From contig CAMDLR010000006.1 of the NCBI GenBank assembly GCA_945901845.1, positions 1-64,000 on the forward strand: DNA of 64,000 nt, read 5' to 3'. The position numbers and the translations under genes are program-made. Positions within the stretch are counted from its first letter, which is position 1, and every line of letters starts with the position of its first letter. Under the pieces are notes generated by a model. That model did no database searches and was not told the origin of the DNA. It was given only the letters and a program-made list of their open reading frames with translations. This DNA comes from Sediminibacterium ginsengisoli (GTDB lineage: Bacteria; Bacteroidota; Bacteroidia; Chitinophagales; Chitinophagaceae). This document shows, one piece after another, positions 1 to 9,188 of the stretch.

Positions 1-483
1 CAACAAGTTTGGTTTGTGGTGTCTCCTCAAAATCCATTTAAACAGGCCGGTTCTTTATTAAATGAATACGACCGTCTACACCTTGTAAACCTCGCCATAG
101 AAAAAGATGAAACAAGATTGAGGGCTTCCGATGTTGAATTTAAATTACCGCGCCCCTCATATACTATCGATACACTTATTTATTTAGAAGAAAAATATCC
201 GCAACATGAATTCGCAATCGTTATGGGTAGCGATGGATTTATAAATATTAAGCGTTGGAAAAATGCGGATATCCTTTTAAAAAAATATTCCTTTTATGTA
301 TACCTGCGCCCGGGCTTTGAAACCGTTGACACGCTTGAGGCAAATGTTACAATTTTAAACGCACCACTTTTAAATATTTCTGCAACAGATATTAGAGATA
401 GTATCAAGGACCAAAAAACCATTCGCTATTTGGTTCCCGAAAATGTTAGAAAAGAAATTGAAGACCATCATTATTACAAATAA
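1..483 (+). CDS. nadD: nicotinate-nucleotide adenylyltransferase, 5'-truncated
   Basis: Joins nicotinate mononucleotide and ATP to make deamido-NAD in the cytoplasmic NAD pathway. The reading frame is open from base 1 (QQVWFVVSPQNPFK...), so the gene starts upstream of the window; the GTG at 16 used by the ORF track is internal. The motif WFVVSPQNPFK, the central EFAIVMGSDG segment and the C-terminal ISATDIRDSI box are typical of the NadD nucleotidyltransferase fold; the N-terminal GxFxPxHxGH ATP-binding motif lies outside the window. The visible part is 160 residues of a family usually about 190 long. It converges on ppiD and shares a terminator with it. The NAD-salvage genes pnuC and nadR lie 17 kb away. 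Confidence 0.93.
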   Translation, partial: QQVWFVVSPQNPFKQAGSLLNEYDRLHLVNLAIEKDETRLRASDVEFKLPRPSYTIDTLIYLEEKYPQHEFAIVMGSDGFINIKRWKNADILLKKYSFYVYLRPGFETVDTLEANVTILNAPLLNISATDIRDSIKDQKTIRYLVPENVRKEIEDHHYYK

Positions 484-516
484 AAAAGCCCCGAACCTAA
501 TAAGGCCGGGGCTTTT
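484..516. terminator. bidirectional hairpin terminator between nadD and ppiD
   Basis: A 10-bp stem (aaaagccccg pairing with cggggctttt) with a 13-nt loop starts right after the nadD stop codon. The A-run on the left and the T-run on the right allow it to end transcription from both convergent genes. Confidence 0.85.
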
Positions 517-535
517 AAATAAATAGTTTTTTCTA

Positions 536-2629
536 TTAATAAAAAGTAGCGCGGTTGTCTGTAATTTTTGCAGACTTCTTAATCGCTTCAAAACCTCTAA
601 ATATATTTGATTGAACTGCTTGCAATAAGGCAGATGATATAGCGGTAGGATCTTGCATAGTAGAAGCAGCACCAATACCTTCGGGCTTAACAGCAAACAC
701 ACCAGCTGTACCTTCAATGGCTGCGGTGTTTTTTCCAATGAGTGATTTATTAAATGCAGCACCCACTACTTTTGGTTCTGCGCCCAAACCCGGTACAAAG
801 GGAGAAGCAAAACTTAAACTATCAACACGCTGTGCTGGGAATCCAGCGCTCTTTACAAAATCCTCAAGTGTAGATCCTTTAAATTTAGATGCAATAATTT
901 GCTTTGCTTTTAACTCGTTTCTTACCAATCCCTCTACGAGCGGTTTCGCCTCCGCAACACCCATGGTTCCTTTCTCGCTAATTGAGGTAATCATAGCAAC
1001 AAAATATATGTCACCAATTTCGGTAGGCTCAGAAGATATTGTGCCTACTTTATTATCATACAACCAGCGCACCGTTTCTCTACTTTTTCCAAGGCCCGTA
1101 ATAGTGAAATCGTTTTTCTTAATATCTACACCGTTCAAAATTTGTAGTTTGTTTTTTAGTGCACTCTGTTCAAACTCTTTTTGAGATTTAGCATTTGCAA
1201 TAAAAGCAGCGGCAGCAGTAGAAGCAACAGTTACTGTTTCGCTACTAGCAACAATCGCTTTAGATAAATAAGCAATTTTGTAAGCTAGCGCAAAATTCTT
1301 TTGGTCTAGCACTTCGGTGTAATGATATCCATATTCAGATTTAACCACATCCTTTGTACCCTTTGGTTTTTCAAAAGAAAAATCGTTGAACGCTCCCACC
1401 ATTTTACCTTGTGGAAAATAGTCTAAAACGCCACCATTATTTTTACTACCACCATCGTCAGAATATTTTAGCGCAAGGGCTCCAAAGTCAGCACCACCAG
1501 CAATGGCTAATTTAATAGAGTCAATCAGATTTTTTGCAAGACTATCAGGTCTAATTTGTTGACCAGAACTTGGGTTTGATGTTGCAATTAAAATATGGCG
1601 CACTTTTGCGCTATCGGGCAAATTTTTCACCCCTATCATTTTAGCTAGTACATAAGCATTACCGTCTACGTAAGGACCATAAACAGTACCTGTAGGTATT
1701 TTAACAAGTGTGTCTTTATTGGTTTGTTGCATTCTATTTTTACTAAAATATCCGTCGTAGTATGCTATATCACTACCTACTCTATTTAAAAAACCTGCAT
1801 TATCGGTAGCTGCAGTAAAATCTTTTTTTTGTGCAACAACATCATTTAAAACGGCTGCACTATCTGCACTACTAGGCACGGCACTGAAAGTTACATAAGC
1901 GATAGATCTCGTTTCTTCCTCTTTTTTGTATGCAGAAGCATGTGCTTTAACATAATTGGCAATATCATCATCAGTAACTTTTACAGTACTATCAGCAATA
2001 CTTGCATATGGAACAAATACGACAGATGCACTTGCAATTTGGTTGTTATCAGCGGTTTGTTTTTCAACCATCCACTTAGGAATATATGCTGATTTTTGAA
2101 GCAACACACTATATTTAGTACGCAATACTTGTTCTAAAACAGGTTGAATATATACCTGGTTGATCATTTTAATCTGCTCCGCATTTTTACTTTTTTTAAT
2201 TTGAGCAAGTGCTTTTTTCGCATCTTCTACTTTAAATAGGCCTGTTGCAGGATCTGTAAACTCTTGTTTTAATGGAGAATTTTCAGAAAATAAAATATCA
2301 CTTAATTCTTTAGCTGTTACTTGTAAACCAAGTTTAGCACACTCAGCTTCAATCAATAAACGGTCCACTTCTTGATTCCATAAAGAACCGAGAAATTGAT
2401 CTCTTTGTGCACCCTGGCTAGCATACATTTTTTCTTGCATCGCTAATTTTTCATCGAAAGTAGCTTTTTCTAATTTTTGACCATTTACTTCACCAATAGT
2501 TGTTGTATTAGAAAACATACTTCCCCCTTTGCCAACACCATCTTGTAATATAAAAGCAAATAAAGCTATAGCGATCATAATAATAATGATCCAATTACCC
2601 CGGTCACGAATACTTTGAATAACAGACAT
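536..2629 (-). CDS. PpiD/SurA-type peptidyl-prolyl isomerase, membrane-anchored periplasmic foldase
   Basis: Helps outer-membrane and periplasmic proteins fold after export. The 697-residue length and layout match PpiD-like proteins: a short cytoplasmic start (MSVIQSIRDRGN), one membrane segment at about residues 12-30, then a SurA_N-like helical domain (GEVNGQKLEKATFDEKL). A parvulin (PpiC) domain follows from about residue 340, marked by AKVRHILIAT and by a GADFGALALKYSDDGGSKNNGG-type stretch. A second, degenerate parvulin-like half follows. The gene reads leftward away from the AT-rich candidate origin; a TATTTTTG -7 box lies about 50 nt upstream of the start. PpiD rather than soluble SurA is inferred from the N-terminal anchor. 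Confidence 0.9.
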   Translation of the reverse strand: MSVIQSIRDRGNWIIIIMIAIALFAFILQDGVGKGGSMFSNTTTIGEVNGQKLEKATFDEKLAMQEKMYASQGAQRDQFLGSLWNQEVDRLLIEAECAKLGLQVTAKELSDILFSENSPLKQEFTDPATGLFKVEDAKKALAQIKKSKNAEQIKMINQVYIQPVLEQVLRTKYSVLLQKSAYIPKWMVEKQTADNNQIASASVVFVPYASIADSTVKVTDDDIANYVKAHASAYKKEEETRSIAYVTFSAVPSSADSAAVLNDVVAQKKDFTAATDNAGFLNRVGSDIAYYDGYFSKNRMQQTNKDTLVKIPTGTVYGPYVDGNAYVLAKMIGVKNLPDSAKVRHILIATSNPSSGQQIRPDSLAKNLIDSIKLAIAGGADFGALALKYSDDGGSKNNGGVLDYFPQGKMVGAFNDFSFEKPKGTKDVVKSEYGYHYTEVLDQKNFALAYKIAYLSKAIVASSETVTVASTAAAAFIANAKSQKEFEQSALKNKLQILNGVDIKKNDFTITGLGKSRETVRWLYDNKVGTISSEPTEIGDIYFVAMITSISEKGTMGVAEAKPLVEGLVRNELKAKQIIASKFKGSTLEDFVKSAGFPAQRVDSLSFASPFVPGLGAEPKVVGAAFNKSLIGKNTAAIEGTAGVFAVKPEGIGAASTMQDPTAISSALLQAVQSNIFRGFEAIKKSAKITDNRATFY

Positions 2630-2675
2630 AAAAACGAATTATAATAAATAAAATAACCGGCAAATTACCGGAGGG

Positions 2676-2683
2676 CAAAAATA
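2676..2683 (-). promoter_or_regulatory. -7 promoter element of the ppiD-like gene
   Basis: On the minus strand this reads TATTTTTG, a full match to the Bacteroidota -7 consensus TAnnTTTG, about 47 nt upstream of the ppiD start. No TTTG box at the usual distance is clear, so only the -7 half is supported. Confidence 0.45.
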
Positions 2684-2694
2684 AGGTATTGCGG

Positions 2695-3110
2695 GCTTAT
2701 TTCTATCCACAAACTGCAGCTTAATAAGTAGTATTTTAGGTGGAAAACCACCCTTTTTTAAGATATTCTTGTGGATAGAAGTATAATAAGTAACAGGGTA
2801 AAAGGCAATTTTGGGCTAATAGGTTAAAATGAACCCATTTTACACACAGTTAATTAACAGTTTATAAATAGTGGATACTAAAAAAAATATAATATAATAA
2901 CCTACGGAAAAAACATAAATATTGGTTGATAAATCTATAAAGCATCTATAAAAATTGTTTATAAAATTGTGTATAGAAGTGTATAACCCGTTAACACTAA
3001 AAATATAAGTATGTGTATAAGAAGGTTATTAAGGTATTAACACCCGTAATAGTAATAGTTTATTTAAATAAAAAGGTATTAAATCTATTATTACGGGTTT
3101 TATTAACACA
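2695..3110. other. candidate chromosomal replication origin (oriC): DnaA-box cluster in AT-rich DNA
   Basis: The 540-bp gap between the diverging ppiD and ggt genes holds no gene. It contains one perfect DnaA box, TTATACACA (minus strand, 3012-3020), and one-mismatch boxes CTATCCACA (+, 2703-2711; -, 2770-2778), TTTTACACA (+, 2838-2846), CTATACACA (-, 2968-2976) and TTATACACT (-, 2978-2986). The two CTATCCACA boxes share a 12-nt inverted sequence, TTCTATCCACAA. AT-only runs (aaaaaaatataatataataa near 2880) could act as the unwinding element. Genes to the left read leftward and most genes to the right read rightward, as expected around an origin. DnaA is not in the window and dnaN is 23 kb away; Bacteroidota origins are often not beside dnaA. 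Box matching was done by eye, and AT-rich DNA produces chance matches. Confidence 0.5.
3042..3098. repeat. inverted repeat acccgtaata / tattacgggt next to the DnaA boxes
   Basis: Perfect 10-bp arms at 3042-3051 and 3089-3098 enclose a 37-nt AT-rich spacer. GGTATTAA also occurs twice as a direct repeat (3034-3041 and 3075-3082 region). With no T-tract or nearby gene end, a terminator is unlikely; it could be part of origin architecture. Confidence 0.5.
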
Positions 3111-3168
3111 CATATTTTAAAAAAAATTAGATTCAAAAAAATCAATTGCTTCTTGTAATTTCAATCTT

Positions 3169-5076
3169 ATGAAAATATTAAAATTTGTATTTGCGTTTTT
3201 GATGCTGTCTTACACAGTAAAAGCGCAACCTACTCAAAAACCTCCATTGCATGGAAAAAACTGGATGGCCATTACTGGTAAACCACTCGCTGCAACTGCT
3301 GGTTCTATTATTTTTAACAAAGGTGGAAATGCCGTAGATGCAGCCTGTGCTATGTTGGCGGCCACTTGTACGATGTGGGATGTATTAAGCTGGGGGGGTG
3401 AAACACAGGCGTTAATTTACAATCCAAAAACAAAACAAGTTATTGCCATATCCGCCATGGGCGTGGCTCCTACGGGTGCAACACCAGAATTTTTCAAAAA
3501 AAAAGGGATGAATTATCCACCCGAATATGGTCCATTAGCAGCAACAACACCAGGCACACCGGGCGGAATTTGTTTTATGCTTGCAGAATATGGAACCATG
3601 CGATTGGAAGAAGTTTTAAAACCAGCGATGCAACTTGCTGCTGGTTATCCAATTGATGCACAAACAGCAAATAGTATCGAACGAGGTAAACAAAGAATTA
3701 AAGATTGGCCTTATAGTAAAAAAGTTTTATTGCCACACTTTGGAGAAAAAAGAGAAGCACCTGAAGCCGGAGAAATTTTTATTCAAAAAGATTTACTAGC
3801 TACTTTACAAAAATTAGTAGACGCAGAAAAACAAGCACTTAAAAAAGGTAAATCTAGAAAGGAAGCTATTTATGCTGCATACGACCGTTTTTATAAAGGT
3901 GATATTGCTGAAGAGTTTGTGCGTGGTGCACAGGAGCAGGGTGGACTTATAACACGTCAAGATTTAGCCAATTGGAAACCCATTATTGAAACACCTTTAC
4001 AAATCAATTATAAAGGCATTGACGTTTATAAGCTACAGTCTTGGACACAAGGCCCCAGTATGTTACAAGCTTTAAATATTCTAGAAAATTATGACTTAAA
4101 ATCGATGGGATATAATTCACCTGCCTATATCCATACCGTATATCAGGCTATGAATTTAAGTTTCGCAGACCGCGATTTTTACTATGGCGATCCATTATTT
4201 TCTAAACAGATACCTATAAAAGGCTTACTCAGTAAGGATTACGCTAAAAAAAGAGCTTCAGAGATACCTGTTGGTTTCAATAATACAAATACAGCACCTG
4301 GAGATCCTTATCCTTTTGAGGGTAAAGAAAACCCGTTTTTAAATCTATTACAACAAAGAGCTGCGCTCTATAGTAACGACACAGCAACTAGAAAAACAGG
4401 GGTATTACCAAGTAATGACGGTACAGAAATAGCTAAAAATGAGGATTTAAACAATGAATTATACATGGACCGTTTATGGAGAGGTACTACTTCTGTAGAA
4501 GCTGCAGACACCAGCGGATGGGTAGTTTCAATTACACCAAGCGGCGGTTGGATTCCTGCATGTATTGCTGGTAATACAGGTGTTGGAATGAGTCAGCGTA
4601 TGCAATCTTTTGTTTTAGACTCTATTCAAAATCCCTTTAATGTTGTTGCACCCGGAAAAAGACCACGTGTTACATTAACACCAAGTCTTGCAATAAAAGA
4701 TGGAAAACCATTTTTATCTTTTGCAGTACAAGGTGGTGATACACAGGATCAAAATTTATTACAGTTTTTTTTAAACATGGTTGAATTTGGAATGACGGTA
4801 CAACAAGCAGCAGAAGCAGCGAATATTAATTCCAATCAACTATGGTTATCGCTCGGTGGTAATAAAATTTCCGACAGAAAGCCAAAGCCAGGTAATTTAA
4901 CACTCAATTCAAATACCCCAGAAAAAGTTAGAAACGAATTGAAAAACATGGGTTATAAATTAAGTTTTGATCCAAGAAGCAGCGGCCCTATTAATGCTAT
5001 ATATTTTGATTGGAAGCATGGAAGCCTTTGGGGTGGAAGCTCTAACAATGGAGAGGATTATGGTATTGGATGGTAA
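3169..5076 (+). CDS. gamma-glutamyltransferase family protein, secreted
   Basis: Ntn-hydrolase that transfers or hydrolyses gamma-glutamyl groups (glutathione-type substrates) in the periplasm. A signal peptide ends at about residue 19 (SYTVKAQP). The N-terminal part shows GGNAVDAACAMLA, the conserved GGT helix. The nucleophile after self-cleavage is expected in RGTTSVEAAD at about T440, followed by WVVSITPSGG, which fits the start of the small subunit. The C-terminal half keeps RPRVTLTPSLA and GGDTQDQNLLQ, typical of the family. The length of 635 residues is slightly above the usual 560-600. Whether it acts on glutathione or on another gamma-glutamyl amide cannot be told. The next gene, ChaN-like, starts 13 nt downstream and is probably cotranscribed. 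Confidence 0.88.
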   Translation: MKILKFVFAFLMLSYTVKAQPTQKPPLHGKNWMAITGKPLAATAGSIIFNKGGNAVDAACAMLAATCTMWDVLSWGGETQALIYNPKTKQVIAISAMGVAPTGATPEFFKKKGMNYPPEYGPLAATTPGTPGGICFMLAEYGTMRLEEVLKPAMQLAAGYPIDAQTANSIERGKQRIKDWPYSKKVLLPHFGEKREAPEAGEIFIQKDLLATLQKLVDAEKQALKKGKSRKEAIYAAYDRFYKGDIAEEFVRGAQEQGGLITRQDLANWKPIIETPLQINYKGIDVYKLQSWTQGPSMLQALNILENYDLKSMGYNSPAYIHTVYQAMNLSFADRDFYYGDPLFSKQIPIKGLLSKDYAKKRASEIPVGFNNTNTAPGDPYPFEGKENPFLNLLQQRAALYSNDTATRKTGVLPSNDGTEIAKNEDLNNELYMDRLWRGTTSVEAADTSGWVVSITPSGGWIPACIAGNTGVGMSQRMQSFVLDSIQNPFNVVAPGKRPRVTLTPSLAIKDGKPFLSFAVQGGDTQDQNLLQFFLNMVEFGMTVQQAAEAANINSNQLWLSLGGNKISDRKPKPGNLTLNSNTPEKVRNELKNMGYKLSFDPRSSGPINAIYFDWKHGSLWGGSSNNGEDYGIGW

Positions 5077-5089
5077 ATATATAAATAAA

Positions 5090-5944
5090 ATGAAAAAATT
5101 AATTGTTTTAGTTGCTACGTTATTTTTTGTTGTAGGTGTTTTTGCACAGAAAAAAACACCATTTGTTTTATACGATAGCAAAGGAAAAAAAGTAAGCTAT
5201 AAAAAAATGATTCGTGTGTTAGCACAAAATGATATGGTGCTTTTTGGCGAATACCATAACAATGCCATTGCACACTGGCTCCAATTAAGTGTTACCAAAG
5301 ATTTATTCGAAAAAAGAAAATTAACGCTTGGCGCAGAAATGTTTGAAAGCGATAATCAAACACCATTAAATAATTATTTACAAGGAAAAATAAATGCGAA
5401 ACAATTTGATTCATCAGCGCGTTTATGGAAAAATTATCCAACCGATTATGCGCCTCTTGTAAATTTTGCTAAAGAAAAAAATATTCCATTTACGGCTACT
5501 AATATCCCGCGTAAATACGCATCACTTGTTTCTAAAAAAGGATTTACTGCATTTGATAGTTTAACGGCGCAGGAAAAATCTTTGATAGCTCCATTACCCA
5601 TGGCGTATGATCCAGAACTTCCGGGGTATAAAAACATGATTGCGATGATGGGTGGCCATGGTGGCGAAAACCTACCAAAAGCACAAGCCAGCAAAGATGC
5701 AACAATGGCTCATTTTATACTTACAACACAGCTACCGGGTAGCTTATTTATTCATTATAATGGTTCTTATCACTCCGAAAACTACGAGGGTATTGGTTGG
5801 TATTTAGCAAAATCAAACCCCTTACTAAAAATTAAAACCATCACTACGGTTAGCCAAAAAAACATACACAAGCTAGCAGCAGAAAACCAAAATAAGGCAC
5901 ATTATATTATTTGCGTAGATTCCGATATGACCAATACATATTGA
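5090..5944 (+). CDS. ChaN family (haem-binding-uptake-like) exported protein
   Basis: The ORF track begins at 4967 inside ggt, but the natural start is the ATG at 5090, which gives a clean signal peptide (MKKLIVLVATLFFVVGVFAQ). The mature part opens with the ChaN/Tiki signature NDMVLFGEYHNNAIAHWLQ, whose Glu/His residues belong to the EreA/ChaN fold, and continues with LGAEMFESDNQ and GSLFIHYNGSYHSENYEGI. Related proteins bind haem or are linked to iron uptake in some bacteria; others are metal-dependent peptidase-like. No lipobox Cys is seen, unlike many ChaN lipoproteins. It lies 13 nt behind ggt. Family assignment is firm; its role here is open. Confidence 0.8.
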   Translation: MKKLIVLVATLFFVVGVFAQKKTPFVLYDSKGKKVSYKKMIRVLAQNDMVLFGEYHNNAIAHWLQLSVTKDLFEKRKLTLGAEMFESDNQTPLNNYLQGKINAKQFDSSARLWKNYPTDYAPLVNFAKEKNIPFTATNIPRKYASLVSKKGFTAFDSLTAQEKSLIAPLPMAYDPELPGYKNMIAMMGGHGGENLPKAQASKDATMAHFILTTQLPGSLFIHYNGSYHSENYEGIGWYLAKSNPLLKIKTITTVSQKNIHKLAAENQNKAHYIICVDSDMTNTY

Positions 5945-6103
5945 TAATCAGCACTTTGTGTTTTAGAAAACAAATTGCGCATAAATACGGCCTTGGTTTG
6001 TAAAAACCTTATTCTACTTTTATTGGACCGAAACAAAATAACCCCCGCTAAACCAGTTAGCTAAAAAATACTAAAAAAATTAGTTTATTTAACAAAGGGG
6101 TAT

Positions 6104-6111
6104 TATCTTTG
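6104..6111 (+). promoter_or_regulatory. -7 element TATCTTTG upstream of recA
   Basis: Exact match to TAnnTTTG, 35 nt upstream of the recA ATG. The position expected for the -33 box carries TTAG, a weak match. The 200-nt gap before recA otherwise shows nothing definite; no LexA-like palindrome was recognised. Confidence 0.55.
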
Positions 6112-6146
6112 TTATCTATTAGCACGTAACAAGTAAAAACAACCAT

Positions 6147-7160
6147 ATGAGTAACACTGAAAAATTAAAGGCGCTAAAATTAACAATCGACAAAATAGAC
6201 AAAGACTATGGCAAAGGTTCTGTCATGATGATGAACGAACGTAGCCAAGAACCCATGGAAGTAATTTCAACCGGTTCTATAGGACTTGATAGCGCACTTG
6301 GCATAGGTGGTTTACCAAAAGGTAGAATTATAGAAATATATGGTCCAGAATCTTCAGGTAAAACAACGCTTGCGATTCATGTAATTGCAGAAGCCCAAAA
6401 AAAGGGTGGCATGTGCGCCATCATCGATGCGGAGCATGCTTTTGATAGTGCGTATGCTAAAAAAATAGGCGTAGACGTAGATAGTTTACTCGTTTCTCAA
6501 CCAGATTATGGTGAGCAAGCATTAGAAATTGCCGACCGTTTAATATTATCAGGTGCACTAGATGTAGTGGTCATTGACTCAGTAGCAGCGCTCGTTCCAA
6601 AAAGTGAATTAGAAGGCGAAATGGGAGATTCTAAAATGGGCCTTCATGCAAGACTTATGAGCCAAGCGCTTCGTAAGCTTACAGCCACTATAAATAAAAC
6701 AGGAACGGTGTGTATTTTCATCAACCAATTACGCGAAAAAATTGGCGTCATGTTTGGTAACCCCGAAACAACAACTGGCGGTAACGCATTAAAATTCTAT
6801 GCTTCTGTAAGATTAGACATCAGAAGAATGACGCAAATCAAAGATGGTGATGCAGCGGTTGGTAACCACGTAAAAGTAAAAGTTGTAAAAAATAAGGTTG
6901 CACCTCCTTTTAGAGCTGCCGAATTTGATATCATTTTTGGAGAAGGTATCAGTAAACTAGGAGAAATAGTAGATATGGGCGTAGAGCTTGGTATTGTTCA
7001 AAAAAGCGGTAGCTGGTTTAGTTACGATACCAATAAATTGGGCCAAGGTAGAGAGTCTGTAAAAACACTTTTACACGACAACCCAGAATTAGCCAACGAA
7101 ATAGAGGCTAAAATTAGAGCCAAGGTTATCGAAGCAAGAACTGCAGCAGCAGAAGCTTAA
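6147..7160 (+). CDS. recA: recombinase RecA
   Basis: ATP-dependent strand-exchange protein for homologous recombination and SOS control. Walker [10 protein letters not shown] lies near residues 68-76, then [15 protein letters not shown] (Walker B and loop region), the L1 segment [16 protein letters not shown] and the L2 segment [27 protein letters not shown], all canonical. The length of 337 residues is normal, with a short acidic/alanine tail. The start at 6147 follows a TATCTTTG promoter element, and a hairpin terminator follows the gene, so recA looks monocistronic. Its modulator recX is encoded about 19 kb away in this window. Confidence 0.98.
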   Translation: MSNTEKLKALKLTIDKIDKDYGKGSVMMMNERSQEPMEVISTGSIGLDSALGIGGLPKGRIIEIYGPESSGKTTLAIHVIAEAQKKGGMCAIIDAEHAFDSAYAKKIGVDVDSLLVSQPDYGEQALEIADRLILSGALDVVVIDSVAALVPKSELEGEMGDSKMGLHARLMSQALRKLTATINKTGTVCIFINQLREKIGVMFGNPETTTGGNALKFYASVRLDIRRMTQIKDGDAAVGNHVKVKVVKNKVAPPFRAAEFDIIFGEGISKLGEIVDMGVELGIVQKSGSWFSYDTNKLGQGRESVKTLLHDNPELANEIEAKIRAKVIEARTAAAEA

Positions 7161-7206
7161 ATACAATAAAGTATATGGGTTTTTTGATGGGTTAGTAATA
7201 ATAAAG

Positions 7207-7238
7207 ATAGCCGTCCTATATAAAGGGGCGGCTATTTT
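7207..7238 (+). terminator. hairpin terminator after recA
   Basis: A 10-bp stem with one G-U pair (atagccgtcc with ggggcggctat, offset by one G) and an AT loop, followed by TTTT. It sits about 47 nt after the recA stop. Confidence 0.75.
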
Positions 7239-7262
7239 GTTTATTTTACAAAAAAAACAGGC

Positions 7263-8213
7263 TTGCTGTACCATATTTTACTTTTTTTGATACGCATGGC
7301 GCTCAAAATATTTTGTGTGTCTATCAAGGTGTACAATAAAACAGCGCTTCATCAAAAAGGACCCTTATTAATTGTGGCCAATCACCCCGATTCTTTTTTT
7401 GATGCACTTGTAATTGCGGCTAATTGTAAATACCCGGTTTCATTTTTGGCTAGAGGAGACGTGTTTACAAAGCCTTGGCATAATTTTTTTTTGCGCTCAC
7501 TTAATATGATGCCTGTTTACAGACAAAGAGAAGGTAAAGAACATTTACACAAAAATCAAAATAGTTTTGATGCTAGCGTAGAAGTATTAAAAAACGGTGG
7601 TATACTATTAATTTTTATAGAAGGCACTTGTTTAAATAAAAACGAAATTCAACCCTTTAAAAAAGGGGCTGCCAGAATTTTACAACAAGCCGTTGCCCAA
7701 GGGATAAGCCCTACCGTACTTCCAGCGGTTATCACGTACAATGGTTTTAAACATTTTGGCAAAAAAATATTGCTCATGCTCGGGAAAAATGTAGCTGCAA
7801 CCGATTTTTTTAAAACAAATACAGAACACCCTAACGCAGCACCTGAGCGAAATAATTTTAATAACCATGTCATGGAAGAAATGATGTCGCTTTTTAAAGA
7901 ACCGCCTTCCAAAAAATACAAACGCCCTATTTATTTATTTCCAATTATTGGAATAGCTTGGTTCTGGCACGCTCCATTATATGTATTGATAAAGACTTTT
8001 GTAGGACACAAAACAAAGGGCACCGTATTTTATGATTCGGTTTTATTTGCGATCCTGCTGTTTGTTTATCCACTTTATTTGATATTATTATTTATGCTTT
8101 TACACGCCACCGGTGTACCAAATTGGATGAATGCTTTTATCATCACCGCGCACCCATTACTCGCTATCATTTATACGCGATCAAAAAATAATTTAACTAC
8201 CTTTCTGCTTTAA
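7263..8213 (+). CDS. PlsC-type 1-acyl-glycerol-3-phosphate acyltransferase family protein
   Basis: Transfers acyl chains to glycerolipid-type acceptors at the inner membrane. The acyltransferase motif is NHPDSFFDAL (H-x4-D) near residue 40, and the second motif IFIEGTCLNKNEIQPF is the FPEGT-like block. Two or more membrane segments occur at the C-terminus (ILLFVYPLYLILLFMLL). The ORF start is a TTG at 7263; an ATG at 7296 is possible but would remove part of the N-terminal hydrophobic stretch LYHILLFLIRMAL, so TTG is preferred. At 316 residues it is longer than plain PlsC because of the membrane tail. mgsA follows after 11 nt. Confidence 0.82.
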   Translation: MLYHILLFLIRMALKIFCVSIKVYNKTALHQKGPLLIVANHPDSFFDALVIAANCKYPVSFLARGDVFTKPWHNFFLRSLNMMPVYRQREGKEHLHKNQNSFDASVEVLKNGGILLIFIEGTCLNKNEIQPFKKGAARILQQAVAQGISPTVLPAVITYNGFKHFGKKILLMLGKNVAATDFFKTNTEHPNAAPERNNFNNHVMEEMMSLFKEPPSKKYKRPIYLFPIIGIAWFWHAPLYVLIKTFVGHKTKGTVFYDSVLFAILLFVYPLYLILLFMLLHATGVPNWMNAFIITAHPLLAIIYTRSKNNLTTFLL

Positions 8214-8224
8214 TAGAAACACCC

Positions 8225-8683
8225 ATGAAAAACATTAAAAAATTAGGTCCGCGAAAAAGAATAGCACTTGTGGCGCATGATAACAAAAAGGCCGATTTAA
8301 TGGCGTGGGTAGAACACAACAAAGTGGTGTTGTCTAAACACGAACTCATCGCAACGGGCACTACTGGAAAAATTATTGAAGAAAAAATTGATAGACCTGT
8401 AAAAAAATTAATGAGCGGCCCTATGGGCGGCGACCAGCAAATTGGCGCTATGATTGCATCTGGTGAAATAGACATGATGTTTTTTTTCTGGGACCCCATG
8501 GAAGCGCAACCCCACGATAGTGATGTAAAAGCGCTCTTAAGGCTTTGTGTACTTTGGAATATACCCATGGCTTGTGATAGAGCCACTGCCGATTTTGTTA
8601 TCACATCACCTTTTATGCAAGGGGATTATGATGCAACTATTCCTGATTACAGCGAATATTTAAACAGGAAGATTGTAAAGTAG
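8225..8683 (+). CDS. mgsA: methylglyoxal synthase
   Basis: Converts dihydroxyacetone phosphate to methylglyoxal and phosphate, a bypass of lower glycolysis under phosphate shortage. The family's active-site pieces are all present: the VAHDNKKADLM opening, GTTGK phosphate loop, SGPMGGDQQIGAMIA with the catalytic Asp, and FFFWDPMEAQPHDSDVKALLR with the second Asp and the His. The length of 152 residues is normal. It is packed between an acyltransferase and a GNAT gene (1-nt gap to the latter), suggesting cotranscription. Confidence 0.96.
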   Translation: MKNIKKLGPRKRIALVAHDNKKADLMAWVEHNKVVLSKHELIATGTTGKIIEEKIDRPVKKLMSGPMGGDQQIGAMIASGEIDMMFFFWDPMEAQPHDSDVKALLRLCVLWNIPMACDRATADFVITSPFMQGDYDATIPDYSEYLNRKIVK

Positions 8684-8684
8684 G

Positions 8685-9188
8685 ATGCAAAAAATTAATA
8701 TCAGGAACTGGCAAATTAGTGATGCACAAGCCCTAGCCGCAGTTGCTAATAATAGAAACGTTTGGAATAGCATCAGAAATGAATTTCCAAGTCCTTACAC
8801 GGTGATGGATGCACTTGCTTGGATTAAGCACGCTAACGAAGCAAAGCCCGTTGCTAATTTTGCAATCGAAATTGGACATGTTGTGGCGGGAAATATTAGT
8901 TGTATATGGCACAAAGATGTGTATGCTAAAACAGTAGAGCTAGGATATTTTATTGGCGAAAACTATTGGGGTAAAGGGATTGCAACAGCAGCAGTTGCAC
9001 GAATGCTTGAGGCGATAAAAAAAAATAAAGAGATAGTGCGCGTAGAAGCAAAAATATTTGGAGGTAACGGAGCATCGGCGCGTGTACTAGAAAAAAACAA
9101 TTTTGTATTAGAAGGAATTCGAAAAAATGCAATATTTAAAAACGGCGTAATCGCCGATGAACAGGTATGGGTTTATTTAATAGCGTAA
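8685..9188 (+). CDS. GNAT family N-acetyltransferase (RimJ/RimL type)
   Basis: Acetyl-CoA-dependent acetyltransferase. The sequence has the RimJ/RimL layout: an N-terminal IRNWQISDAQALAAVANN, then LGYFIGENYWGKGIATAAV, which contains the acetyl-CoA pyrophosphate-binding Q/RxxGxG/A-type loop, and the C-terminal NGASARVLEKNNFVLEGIR block. The length of 167 residues is typical. The substrate is unknown; N-terminal protein acetylation or amine detoxification are both common in this group. It begins 1 nt after mgsA, and its end overlaps the predicted start of the cyclophilin gene by 22 nt. Confidence 0.85.
   Translation: MQKINIRNWQISDAQALAAVANNRNVWNSIRNEFPSPYTVMDALAWIKHANEAKPVANFAIEIGHVVAGNISCIWHKDVYAKTVELGYFIGENYWGKGIATAAVARMLEAIKKNKEIVRVEAKIFGGNGASARVLEKNNFVLEGIRKNAIFKNGVIADEQVWVYLIA

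Noticed and set aside
717-1184. ORF of 155 residues on the + strand
   Set aside because: Antisense shadow of the ppiD-like gene with no domain features.
4967-5089. N-terminal extension of the ChaN-like protein in the ORF track
   Set aside because: It lies inside ggt in another frame, and the ATG at 5090 gives a perfect signal peptide.
5945-6146. LexA operator or riboswitch before recA
   Set aside because: No clear palindrome or structured element could be seen in the gap.
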